DNA of 47,664 nt, from positions 1 through 47,664 of the forward strand of contig JABFQX010000014.1 in the NCBI GenBank assembly GCA_013141505.1, read 5' to 3'. Below, in pieces: positions 41,340-47,664 of this stretch. Position 1 is the first letter of the stretch; each line of letters opens with the position of its first letter. Under the pieces are notes generated by a model. That model made no database searches and was not told where the DNA came from. It was given only the letters and a program-made list of their open reading frames with translations. Source of the DNA: Methyloglobulus sp. GTDB lineage: Bacteria; Pseudomonadota; Gammaproteobacteria; Methylococcales; Methylomonadaceae. The position numbers and the translations under genes are program-made.

Positions 41340-42509
41340 TCAAACACCTTTACCATCAACTAAACTCATTGCCTTCGAGTTTTTACTATTCCGAAAAACC
41401 AACGGCTTTTCATTTGTCGCCAAACTGGCATTAGCCCCAGCCGAATCAATCGCCTGCTGAATAACAGCATGTTCAGGCGATTTGCTGCATACCGGATCGG
41501 CCATGTACATATCGCCCGTCAATAAATAAGCCTGACAGCGGCAGCCGCCGAAATCTTTTTCCTTTTCGTCGCAGCTGCGGCAGGGTTCTTTCATCCATTC
41601 AAAGCCCCGGAAAAAGTTGAAGGCTTTAGAGTCGCGCCAGATTTCCTGGATGCCGTAATCGTTCACATTGGGGCAATCCAACCCAGGCAAATCTCGGGCA
41701 GAATGGCACGGTAAAGCAACGCCGTCAGGTGCGATGGTCAAGAAAGTCGTACCCCAACCGTTCATGCAGGCTTTGGGACGGTCTTCGTAATAATCAGGGA
41801 CGACGTAATAAATTTTCATCTTACCTGCGACTTTTTCCTTAAACGCTTGTGCTATTTGTTCGGCTTGTTCGAATTGCGCTTTGGTGGGCAACAATAAATC
41901 GCGGTTGGTATGCGCCCAACCGTAATACTGGGTGTTGGCGAGCTCCAGATAATCCGCGCCTAATTCCTCCGCCATTGCCAGAATTTGCGGCATTTGGTGG
42001 ATGTTTTCACGGTGGATAACCACGCACAACACCATCGGGTAACCGTGTTTTTTCACCAGATGGGCGACTTCTTTTTTATGATGGAACGACGTTGTACCGG
42101 CAATATGGTCGTTGAGTTCCTGGGTACTGGCCTGGATGCTGACTTGGATATGGTCCAGCCCCGCTTCTTTAAGCTGGATAATTTTCTCTTCAGTCAGCCC
42201 ATAGCCGGAGGTGATCAGGTTAGAGTAATAGCCCAGTTCCCGTGCATGTTTGACCAGTTCAACCAAATCCTTACGCGTCAATGGTTCTCCGCCGGAAAAA
42301 CCCAGTTGCACCGCGCCCATTTTGCGGGCTTCTGTTAGCACTCGTTTCCAGTCGTCCGTGCTTAATTCGGATGGATATTTGGCGTAATCAACCGGATTGG
42401 AACAGTACGGGCATTGCAGCGGGCAAGCGTAAGTAAGCTCAGCCAACAGCCAGCGCGGCGGCGTTATTCGAAACGCTTTCGCGTCAGGATTATTGTTGGA
42501 TCCAACCAT
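41340..42509 (-). CDS. pqqE: PqqA peptide cyclase PqqE (radical SAM)
   Basis: PqqE links Glu and Tyr of the PqqA peptide, the first step of PQQ synthesis. 389 residues from MVGSNNNPDAKAF; a longer reading begins inside pqqD. The radical SAM cluster is C29, C33, C36 (TYACPLQCPYCSNP), followed by LGFSGGEPLTRKDL. The SPASM region has CMNGWGTTFLTIAPDG, LPCHSARDL, CRSCDEKEKDFGGCRCQAY and DPVC for the auxiliary clusters. It overlaps pqqD by 20 nt. There is no pqqA, B or C in the window; the genes must be elsewhere if the pathway works. Confidence 0.96.
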   Translation of the reverse strand: MVGSNNNPDAKAFRITPPRWLLAELTYACPLQCPYCSNPVDYAKYPSELSTDDWKRVLTEARKMGAVQLGFSGGEPLTRKDLVELVKHARELGYYSNLITSGYGLTEEKIIQLKEAGLDHIQVSIQASTQELNDHIAGTTSFHHKKEVAHLVKKHGYPMVLCVVIHRENIHQMPQILAMAEELGADYLELANTQYYGWAHTNRDLLLPTKAQFEQAEQIAQAFKEKVAGKMKIYYVVPDYYEDRPKACMNGWGTTFLTIAPDGVALPCHSARDLPGLDCPNVNDYGIQEIWRDSKAFNFFRGFEWMKEPCRSCDEKEKDFGGCRCQAYLLTGDMYMADPVCSKSPEHAVIQQAIDSAGANASLATNEKPLVFRNSKNSKAMSLVDGKGV

Positions 42510-42759
42510 TTTGTAATGCAACCTCAAGGAAAGCGGTAATGTCGTTGGTAAGACCTGTCGTGGCAAATTTTTGTTCAAGCTCATTGACGATTTGCGCCAA
42601 ATTACGGTTGCCGTCGCAACAAAGCAGGATTTCCGCCGAACTCTGGTTAAGTTCGACCATCCCTTCCGGATAAAGGATGACGTATTTTTGCTGCGCTTCT
42701 TCCCATTGCAAACGGTGGGTAGGGGAAAATTTGATGGGTTGCATTGGATTGATGCTCAT
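42490..42759 (-). CDS. pqqD: PqqA-binding chaperone PqqD
   Basis: PqqD binds the PqqA peptide and presents it to PqqE. 89 residues, the usual size: FSPTHRLQWEEAQQKYVILY, PEGMVELNQSSAEILLCCDG, NLAQIVNELEQKF and a C-terminal helix ending ALQNGWIQQ are all family hallmarks. It overlaps the pqqE start, so translation is coupled. Normally it follows pqqC; here the 261 bp upstream (42760-43020) hold no gene and lead to a tRNA-Arg on the other strand, so the pair is detached from the rest of the operon. Promoter not identified. Confidence 0.95.
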   Translation of the reverse strand: MSINPMQPIKFSPTHRLQWEEAQQKYVILYPEGMVELNQSSAEILLCCDGNRNLAQIVNELEQKFATTGLTNDITAFLEVALQNGWIQQ

Positions 42760-43020
42760 TTCAAATATTAATTTGCTTTAAGTTAGGATTATTGGCTATC
42801 AATGAAAAAGAGGGGTTTGTCCAATCACGAATAAGTATTTTTAGGTTGAAAGTCGATATTACTGACAAGCGAATCAAGGTGATATTATACGGGTGAATGA
42901 CCATCCTTGTACCCCTAATAAGTTGAGTGTTGTTGAATAATATGTCTGTAGCTAAGGCAAATACCCATCCTGATACAGGATAGTCGTCGTTTGGTTGTGT
43001 GTTACAATGCCGGGCTGTTG

Positions 43021-43097
43021 GCCCCGATAGCTCAGTAGGATAGAGCGGTCCCCTCCTAAGGGACAGGCCGGTGGTTCGAATCCGCCTCGGGGCACCA
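43021..43097 (+). tRNA. tRNA-Arg (CCU)
   Basis: 77 nt with encoded CCA. Acceptor GCCCCGA/TCGGGGC (43021-43027/43087-43093), anticodon stem GTCCC/GGGAC and loop CTCCTAA with anticodon CCT at 43055-43057. T-arm GGTTCGAATCC is standard. Its 3' end is a typical integration site, and a P4-type integrase begins 141 nt downstream. Confidence 0.97.
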
Positions 43098-43187
43098 AAC
43101 ACCCATTCCAGCACGTCCCACAAAGTCCACAAAATTCAGCTATACCGGCATAGAAGACCTTTATCTCATCCCACAACAACCATTGAC

Positions 43188-43238
43188 ATACCGTCACAAC
43201 TGACGGTATTCCCATCGCTTCAGGAATTGATACCGTCA
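43188..43238. promoter_or_regulatory. three copies of ATACCGTCA around the integrase start
   Basis: ATACCGTCA at 43188-43196 faces its inverse TGACGGTAT at 43201-43209 (4-nt spacer), and a third copy at 43230-43238 ends directly at the int ATG. A further TGACGGTAT lies in the gene near 43465. The arrangement fits binding sites for an autoregulatory integrase or a small excisionase-type protein. Confidence 0.5.
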
Positions 43239-44453
43239 ATGCCGCTCTCAGATACCGCAATCAAAAACACAAAACCAGCCGAAAAGCCATATAAATTAAG
43301 CGATTCGGGCGGGCTGTACCTGTTCGTACAACCCACTGGCGGTAAATATTTCCGCATGGATTACCGTTTTGAAGGCAAGCGCAAGACATTGGCGTTAGGC
43401 ACGTACCCTGCAACCGGCTTGGCTAAAGCCAGAACCTTGCGAGATACCGCCAAAAAACAGGTTGCTGACGGTATCGACCCGGCGGCGCACAAACAGGCCG
43501 CCAAGAAAGCCAAGGCCAACAGCGCCGCCAATAGTTTTGAGGTCATAGCGCATGAATGGCTGCTCAAAAAGTGCCAAGACAAGAGCGGCAGGCCGCTCAG
43601 GTTGCTTGGGTATTTATTCCCTTGGCTCGGTAAAAAGCCTGTCAAGTCCATCGAGCCTACTGACGTATTGGACTGTCTGAGGCGCATAGAAGGGCGCGGC
43701 ACAGTGGAGACGGCGCACAGGGCGTTGCGTGTATGTGGGCAGGTGTTCCGCTATGCCGTGGCGACTGGGCGTGTGGAGCGCGACATCACACAAGACCTGA
43801 AAGGCGCGTTGCCGAAAACCAACGGCAAGCACTTTGCCGCCATAACAGAACCTAAAGAAGCCGCCCACCTGCTACGAGCCGTAGACGGCTACCAAGGCAG
43901 CTTTATATGCCATTGCGCCTTGAGGTTCGCGCCCTTGGTGTTTGTCCGTCCCGGCGAATTGCGCGCCGCCAAATGGCAGGACTTCGACCTGGAGGCTAAA
44001 GAATGGCGGTACTTTGTGACGAAAACCAGCGTCCAGCATATCGTCCCTTTGGCTAACCAAGCCATTGCAATACTTGAAGAGATCAGGCCATTGACCGGCG
44101 GGGGCGTTTGGGTATTCCCGTCAGAGCGCAACCCACGCAACACCGAGGCGGGGCGGTGCATGAGCGAGAACACCCTAAACGCAGCCTTGAAGCGGCTGGG
44201 CTATGGCAAGGACATCATGACCGCACACGGCTTTAGGGCTATGGCGCGGACTATCTTGGACGAAGTGCTGGACTTTCGTGTCGATTGGATAGAACACCAA
44301 TTGGCGCACGCCGTAAAAGACCCCAACGGACGCGCCTGTAACAGGACTGCGTATTTACCGGAACGCCATAAGATGATGCAAGCCTGGGCTGATTATCTTA
44401 ATGACTTGAAGGCGGGCGCGGAAATTATTTCAATCAACAAAAAGGCAGGTTAG
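43239..44453 (+). CDS. P4-type tyrosine integrase
   Basis: 404 residues from MPLSDTAIKNTKPAEKPYKL, the standard DUF4102 N-terminus (SDSGGLYLFVQPTGGKYFRM, LALGTYPATGLAKAR). The catalytic domain has Arg in VRPGELRAAKW (about 237), HGFRAMART (His330, Arg333), His in IEHQLAH and Tyr372 in NRTAYLPERH: all expected residues are present, so the enzyme may be active. It lies at the 3' end of the tRNA-Arg, pointing away from it, the usual place for an island integrase. No other island genes follow; within 550 bp chromosomal lipid genes start. A longer ORF through the tRNA is rejected. Confidence 0.95.
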   Translation: MPLSDTAIKNTKPAEKPYKLSDSGGLYLFVQPTGGKYFRMDYRFEGKRKTLALGTYPATGLAKARTLRDTAKKQVADGIDPAAHKQAAKKAKANSAANSFEVIAHEWLLKKCQDKSGRPLRLLGYLFPWLGKKPVKSIEPTDVLDCLRRIEGRGTVETAHRALRVCGQVFRYAVATGRVERDITQDLKGALPKTNGKHFAAITEPKEAAHLLRAVDGYQGSFICHCALRFAPLVFVRPGELRAAKWQDFDLEAKEWRYFVTKTSVQHIVPLANQAIAILEEIRPLTGGGVWVFPSERNPRNTEAGRCMSENTLNAALKRLGYGKDIMTAHGFRAMARTILDEVLDFRVDWIEHQLAHAVKDPNGRACNRTAYLPERHKMMQAWADYLNDLKAGAEIISINKKAG

Positions 44454-44546
44454 CTTCCTATTGTTTCTTATTTGGAAACAATAAATTTCCGTAAAGGCAT
44501 CCATGGTGATAATATCTGCTTCGTGTCGGTGATTGCTGACACGACA
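44454..44546. other. integrase 3' flank with two hairpins
   Basis: TTGTTTC/GAAACAA (44461-44467/44475-44481) just after the int stop is a weak terminator shape. TCGTGTC/GACACGA (44521-44527/44538-44544) ends 2 nt before the 264-bp repeat begins. No gene here. Confidence 0.45.
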
Positions 44547-44810
44547 TAAGCGCGCCACTATTTTTCGCGAAAGCTAAAATGGGATCCATCCGATTTTAGC
44601 GGCGAAAAATCACGTGGCGGTTAATGCCTTCGGCTGCCCGCGTTCGTCCTCGGTTCGTCACGATGCACAACTCCCCTTCGGTACGCTGTGCATCACGACT
44701 GCCCAAATGACTTGACGCCGTGTCGGATGGCCTTGCATGTTGACTACGCTTCCGCTCGCGCTCCAACTCCGTCAACACGCCCGGCCCCTACGGCTACGCG
44801 GGGGTCGTCG
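44547..44810. repeat. 264-bp structured non-coding repeat, copy B
   Basis: Differs from copy A (30132-30395) only at 44620 and 44784. Left and right limits are set by where the two copies stop matching. Here it sits between the integrase and the lipid operon rather than inside a gene. Directly after it GTACAC (44810-44815) pairs with GTGTAC (44839-44844), and ACGCTTCCG recurs there as it does inside the repeat, so the full element may be longer and copy A truncated. Confidence 0.9.
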
Positions 44811-44999
44811 TACACCGCTCCACTCGCGTTACGCTTCCGTGTACTCCTTCAATGAGTAAATGCTTGGTCGTGCAAGTGAGATGCAATTTTGCATATCCAG
44901 GGGTACAAGTGGAAAAACTGCGAAAAACGCCGGACTCAAGCCTACCTATGGTGACCTGGCTTTCTTGAGATTGCTGTTGGTCAGGTCTTGAACAGGCCC
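44811..44999. other. spacer between repeat copy B and the lipid operon
   Basis: No gene. It holds the GTACAC/GTGTAC hairpin and a short palindrome ATGCAATTTTGCAT at 44881-44894. No clear terminator for the minus-strand operon ending at 45000, and no copy of the tRNA-Arg 3' end that could serve as attR. Confidence 0.5.
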
Positions 45000-45623
45000 T
45001 TAGGATAATTTTTGCGCGTTACTCTGCAACTGTGCCAGTTTGTCGGTTAATTCAGTCATGAAGGTTTTTCGGTTGCCTGACCAAAGGAGCGGTGCACCAA
45101 TAAATGCGTCGATAAAAAATGGTACGAGAACGATTTCACCTTTGGGAAGGCTTTTGCCTAAGCCATAAAAAAACACAGGAATAACAGGAATGTCGGGGCG
45201 TTCGCTAAGAATATGGCCGATGCCGTTTTTTAGTTTACCCATGCTTTCTGGCTCGCCGCGAGTGCCTTCTGGAAAAAGAATCAGGATGGCGTTATTATCC
45301 AGCGCGGCAAATAAGGGGGCCAGCACATCTTTTCCGGCTGTCGCTTTGCGTTCAATAGGAATAATGCCAATCACATCCAACGCAAACCATTTAAGCCAGC
45401 GATTTTTTAGAAAATAATCCGCCGCCGCTACGGGATAGACATTTTTAATAGTCCTTAACGGAAACAATGACATCAAAGCCAGAGCATCAAGATGGCTATT
45501 GTGATTTGCAACGATAATGGCGGGGCCTTGTTCGGGCAAAAACTCACGACCCCTGGCATTTACCCCTAAAATGACCAGCACAAGTGGCTTGACTATAATC
45601 AAGTAAAACAAATGCCGCAGCAT
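45000..45623 (-). CDS. 1-acyl-sn-glycerol-3-phosphate acyltransferase family protein (PlsC-like)
   Basis: 207 residues. Acyltransferase motifs: NHNSHLD (40-46; the HxxxxD catalytic pair), IPIERKA, and FPEGTRGEPESMGKLKNG. The N-terminus has one hydrophobic segment (LFYLIIVKPLVLVILG). The enzyme would transfer an acyl chain to lysophosphatidate or a related lipid at the inner membrane. It starts 3 nt after the CdsA-like gene and ends the operon. Short for PlsC (about 245 in E. coli), so it may be a specialised acyltransferase of the YnbAB-type set rather than the housekeeping one. Confidence 0.88.
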   Translation of the reverse strand: MLRHLFYLIIVKPLVLVILGVNARGREFLPEQGPAIIVANHNSHLDALALMSLFPLRTIKNVYPVAAADYFLKNRWLKWFALDVIGIIPIERKATAGKDVLAPLFAALDNNAILILFPEGTRGEPESMGKLKNGIGHILSERPDIPVIPVFFYGLGKSLPKGEIVLVPFFIDAFIGAPLLWSGNRKTFMTELTDKLAQLQSNAQKLS

Positions 45624-45626
45624 GAC

Positions 45627-46568
45627 CTAATAATGTAAAAAATAGATGTAGTGAAAAAACAGCGGCGCGGTATAGGTTAAGCTATCCAAGCGATCAAGAA
45701 TGCCGCCGTGTCCGGGTAGAATGCTGCCGCTGTCTTTGACACCCAAATCCCGTTTGAGGGCAGAAATCGTCACATCGCCGATAAAGCCGGACAAGCCGAT
45801 TAATAATCCTGCCCCTAGCGCTTCATACACGGATAATGGCGTTAAATGAGGAGCGACAGCAGCGGCTAAAATTGTGGTCGTTGCCACGCCACCCAAAAAT
45901 CCGGCAACGGTTTTGCCGGGACTGACTTTGGGGATAATCTTGCGCTTACCGAGAGTTTTGCCCCAGATATATTGGCTGACATCGTTAATCTCGGTTAAAA
46001 ATACCAGATAAATCAATAGGCCCACCACACCGCCGGCTGGGTTATTCGCCGCCGGCAACACCAGCAGATAAGCCATATGACTTAAACTGAATACAGTAAT
46101 CATCAACCCCCAGTGTAACGTGCCAATCGCACGCAAAAAACCTTGGGTCTCGCCGATCAACACCATACGCATCGGCAATAACAGCAACATATACACGGGG
46201 ATAAAAATGATAAACGTGCCATACCACGCTTGCCATACCCAGTAATATTGCACAGGGATTGCCAGATAAGCCCAAAATAACACGCGATGATCGGCACGGC
46301 GGGTAGGAATTAGCGACAGGTATTCTTTAAATGCCAGGAAGCTAATGAAGCCGAAAACAATTACCGAAATCGTTTTATTAAACAAGACCGCCAAAGCGAA
46401 TACAGCGACTATCCACCACCATGTTTTGATGCGTAGGCGAAGTTCCCGATAATCACGATCAGGGTGAAGTTTGGCTAAGGTGATAGAAAATAAGCTGGAG
46501 ATAACCAACAACCCGCCCATTACCAAAAAAGCTATTTGGACACTGATTGGAAACGCGTGCCAGTTCAT
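45627..46568 (-). CDS. phosphatidate cytidylyltransferase (CdsA family, YnbB-like)
   Basis: 313 residues, eight or so membrane helices. The CDP-diglyceride synthase signature is near the C-terminus: ALKRDLGVKDSGSILPGHGG then ILDRLDSL. Upstream GLSGFIGDVTISALKRD and EINDVSQYIWGKTLGKRKI fit the family. It makes CDP-diacylglycerol from CTP and phosphatidate. The start overlaps the stop of the CDP-alcohol transferase gene (ATGA), so the two are translationally coupled. The gene order resembles E. coli ynbA-ynbB, whose role is not defined. Confidence 0.9.
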   Translation of the reverse strand: MNWHAFPISVQIAFLVMGGLLVISSLFSITLAKLHPDRDYRELRLRIKTWWWIVAVFALAVLFNKTISVIVFGFISFLAFKEYLSLIPTRRADHRVLFWAYLAIPVQYYWVWQAWYGTFIIFIPVYMLLLLPMRMVLIGETQGFLRAIGTLHWGLMITVFSLSHMAYLLVLPAANNPAGGVVGLLIYLVFLTEINDVSQYIWGKTLGKRKIIPKVSPGKTVAGFLGGVATTTILAAAVAPHLTPLSVYEALGAGLLIGLSGFIGDVTISALKRDLGVKDSGSILPGHGGILDRLDSLTYTAPLFFHYIYFLHY

Positions 46569-47173
46569 GCTTTGATTTCGTCAAGCGCGTGGCGGGAACG
46601 GTTGACAATGGTGGCTATCGTCAACAATAAAATTACACCAAACAATTCGTTCATCCAGGAGCCTGACGGCATACCCAAGCCTATGGCGAGTGCGATTGCA
46701 CCAAAAACAAAAGCCCGGTCACTCTTTCCCATTGGCCCGTCATAACGGCGGGAGGCACCGATTTGGATAGCAATAACCCCCGTCATTTCGCTGATGATGG
46801 CGGCAATCACCAATAGTACAATAAGCCACAGGGATATTTCGGGTAATAGAGCAAATGGCAGATACAAAGCGACATCGGCAACCACATCGCAAAGTTCATT
46901 CAAGATGGCGCCAAGCGGACTTTTCATTCCATGTTCTCGCGCCAACATGCCGTCAATAGCATTCAAGGCCATGCGTACGAATAGGACTAGCGGCACTAAC
47001 AAAAAAATCTGCGTTTGTTTGCTGGCTAATACCAATCCAACACCGGTTAATAGAGATAACAATAACGCGGCAATCGTAACTTGATTGGCCGTTACGCCCA
47101 TTGCGGCAAGTTTTTGGGTTAATGGCCGCAACAGGTTTTGAAATTTAGGCTTAATGTCGTAAATACTTGCCAT
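46565..47173 (-). CDS. CDP-alcohol phosphatidyltransferase family protein (YnbA-like), with substituted metal-site aspartates
   Basis: 202 residues, about six membrane helices. The family motif D-x2-DG-x2-AR-x8-G-x3-D-x3-D reads here NAIDGMLAREHGMKSPLG then AILNELCD: the first and third Asp are Asn71 and Asn92; Asp74 and Asp96 remain. YnbA-type members may share this, but I cannot check. The enzyme would swap CMP of CDP-diacylglycerol for an alcohol. It is followed by the CdsA-like and PlsC-like genes in one operon and preceded 10 nt upstream by a small lipoprotein gene. Confidence 0.85.
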   Translation of the reverse strand: MASIYDIKPKFQNLLRPLTQKLAAMGVTANQVTIAALLLSLLTGVGLVLASKQTQIFLLVPLVLFVRMALNAIDGMLAREHGMKSPLGAILNELCDVVADVALYLPFALLPEISLWLIVLLVIAAIISEMTGVIAIQIGASRRYDGPMGKSDRAFVFGAIALAIGLGMPSGSWMNELFGVILLLTIATIVNRSRHALDEIKA

Positions 47174-47183
47174 CTTTCACTCT

Positions 47184-47453
47184 TTAGTTAATTTCTTCAA
47201 CCATGGTATTTACAATTGGCACTTGGACATAGTGTTTTTTGTCATCCCAAAAATAATAATAGCCTTTGTCGCTGGATGTAACCTTGCCATTTTTGATAGT
47301 CCAGGATTTGCTAGTATTGCCATTGGCATAGGTTATCAAGTAGTCGCCATCCATCAGTTCAACCACTTTTCTGGATAGTTGGTTTTGCTGGTCTTGTGTA
47401 CAGCCAGTGATGATGGTTAAAAAAACAATAATTATCAGGTAGTTGAATTTCAT
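47184..47453 (-). CDS. small lipoprotein, unknown
   Basis: 89 residues from MKFNYLIIIVFLTIITGC; lipobox TIITGC puts the modified Cys at about residue 18. AAGGA precedes the ATG; an in-frame start 6 codons earlier is less good. The mature part (KVVELMDGDYLITYANGNTS, KSWTIKNGKVTSSDKGYYYF) is a short beta-rich domain with aromatic strands. No family is recognised. It heads the phospholipid operon, with a 16-bp palindrome 58 nt upstream, so it may be an envelope accessory of that pathway. Confidence 0.75.
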   Translation of the reverse strand: MKFNYLIIIVFLTIITGCTQDQQNQLSRKVVELMDGDYLITYANGNTSKSWTIKNGKVTSSDKGYYYFWDDKKHYVQVPIVNTMVEEIN

Positions 47454-47510
47454 AGAGTAATCCTTAAACACATTTGTTATGTCAGTGGCGTTTTACTTAT
47501 TATCCAGCCT

Positions 47511-47526
47511 ATTCACTATAGTGAAT
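47511..47526. promoter_or_regulatory. 16-bp perfect palindrome upstream of the lipoprotein-lipid operon
   Basis: ATTCACTATAGTGAAT at 47511-47526 is exactly self-complementary, and on the minus strand contains a TATAGT that could serve as a -10 element. Such a site would fit a dimeric repressor. No matching regulator is in the window. Confidence 0.4.
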
Positions 47527-47577
47527 TTAAACTGAAATAGGGGGTGGGCGAGGAAAAAATAACCAGGGAGGGGAGTA

Positions 47578-47653
<76 letters not shown>

Positions 47654-47664
47654 AGTTTTTGAAG

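Overview
The window looks like a chromosome segment of a gammaproteobacterium, most likely a methylotroph or methanotroph of the Methylococcales. The evidence is the complete metY-rimP-nusA-infB-rbfA-truB-rpsO-pnp order, gammaproteobacterial housekeeping genes (rlmJ, ycgN, recJ), a pqqDE pair for the PQQ cofactor, and decayed FARQTG-type cytochrome genes. The genus cannot be fixed from sequence alone.

Layout. 1-751: wreckage of two insertion sequences (IS1595-like and IS1-like). 819-5238 (minus): ycgN, rlmJ, an RMD1/DUF155 membrane protein, a small secreted protein and a DUF1704/QEGLA putative metallopeptidase. 5476-14293 (plus): promoter, initiator tRNA-Met and the transcription/translation/RNA-decay superoperon ending at pnp, with a long stem between rpsO and pnp that resembles an RNase III site. 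14329-16532 (minus): a GNAT-C39 peptidase fusion and an M14-like DUF2817 protein; their usual partner, an RLAN-RimK ATP-grasp ligase, lies at 24900-26372. Between them, 16951-24331 (minus) is a block of exported proteins: a 926-residue protein that reads as two fused outer-membrane barrels, two paralogous small proteins whose predicted mature forms both begin with histidine, a HEAT-repeat protein and a BNR/sialidase-like lipoprotein with CGCC and DGCP motifs. This is the best candidate here for an undescribed, possibly copper-related, surface system.

26386-31080 is a decay and insertion zone: an unknown gene, an orphan HTH regulator, a 31-residue membrane peptide, a membrane protein with a ruined haem site (CIGWH), a frameshifted cytochrome c-like gene, and an IS481-family element with an intact 7-bp target duplication. 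That element has itself been invaded by a 264-bp structured non-coding repeat, and a second copy with two differences lies at 44547-44810.

31081-41143: two GT4 glycosyltransferases, LysR regulator, RecJ, TauE/SafE exporter, secreted beta-helix protein, EamA transporter and small unknowns. 41340-42759: pqqDE. 43021-44453: tRNA-Arg(CCU) with a P4-type integrase at its 3' end, the remains of an integrated island. 45000-47453 (minus): a phospholipid operon (lipoprotein, YnbA-like CDP-alcohol transferase, CdsA/YnbB, PlsC-like acyltransferase), with tRNA-Phe upstream.

The housekeeping parts are ordinary. The interest is in the exported block, the structured repeat and a set of strong hairpins and palindromes in the intergenic regions.
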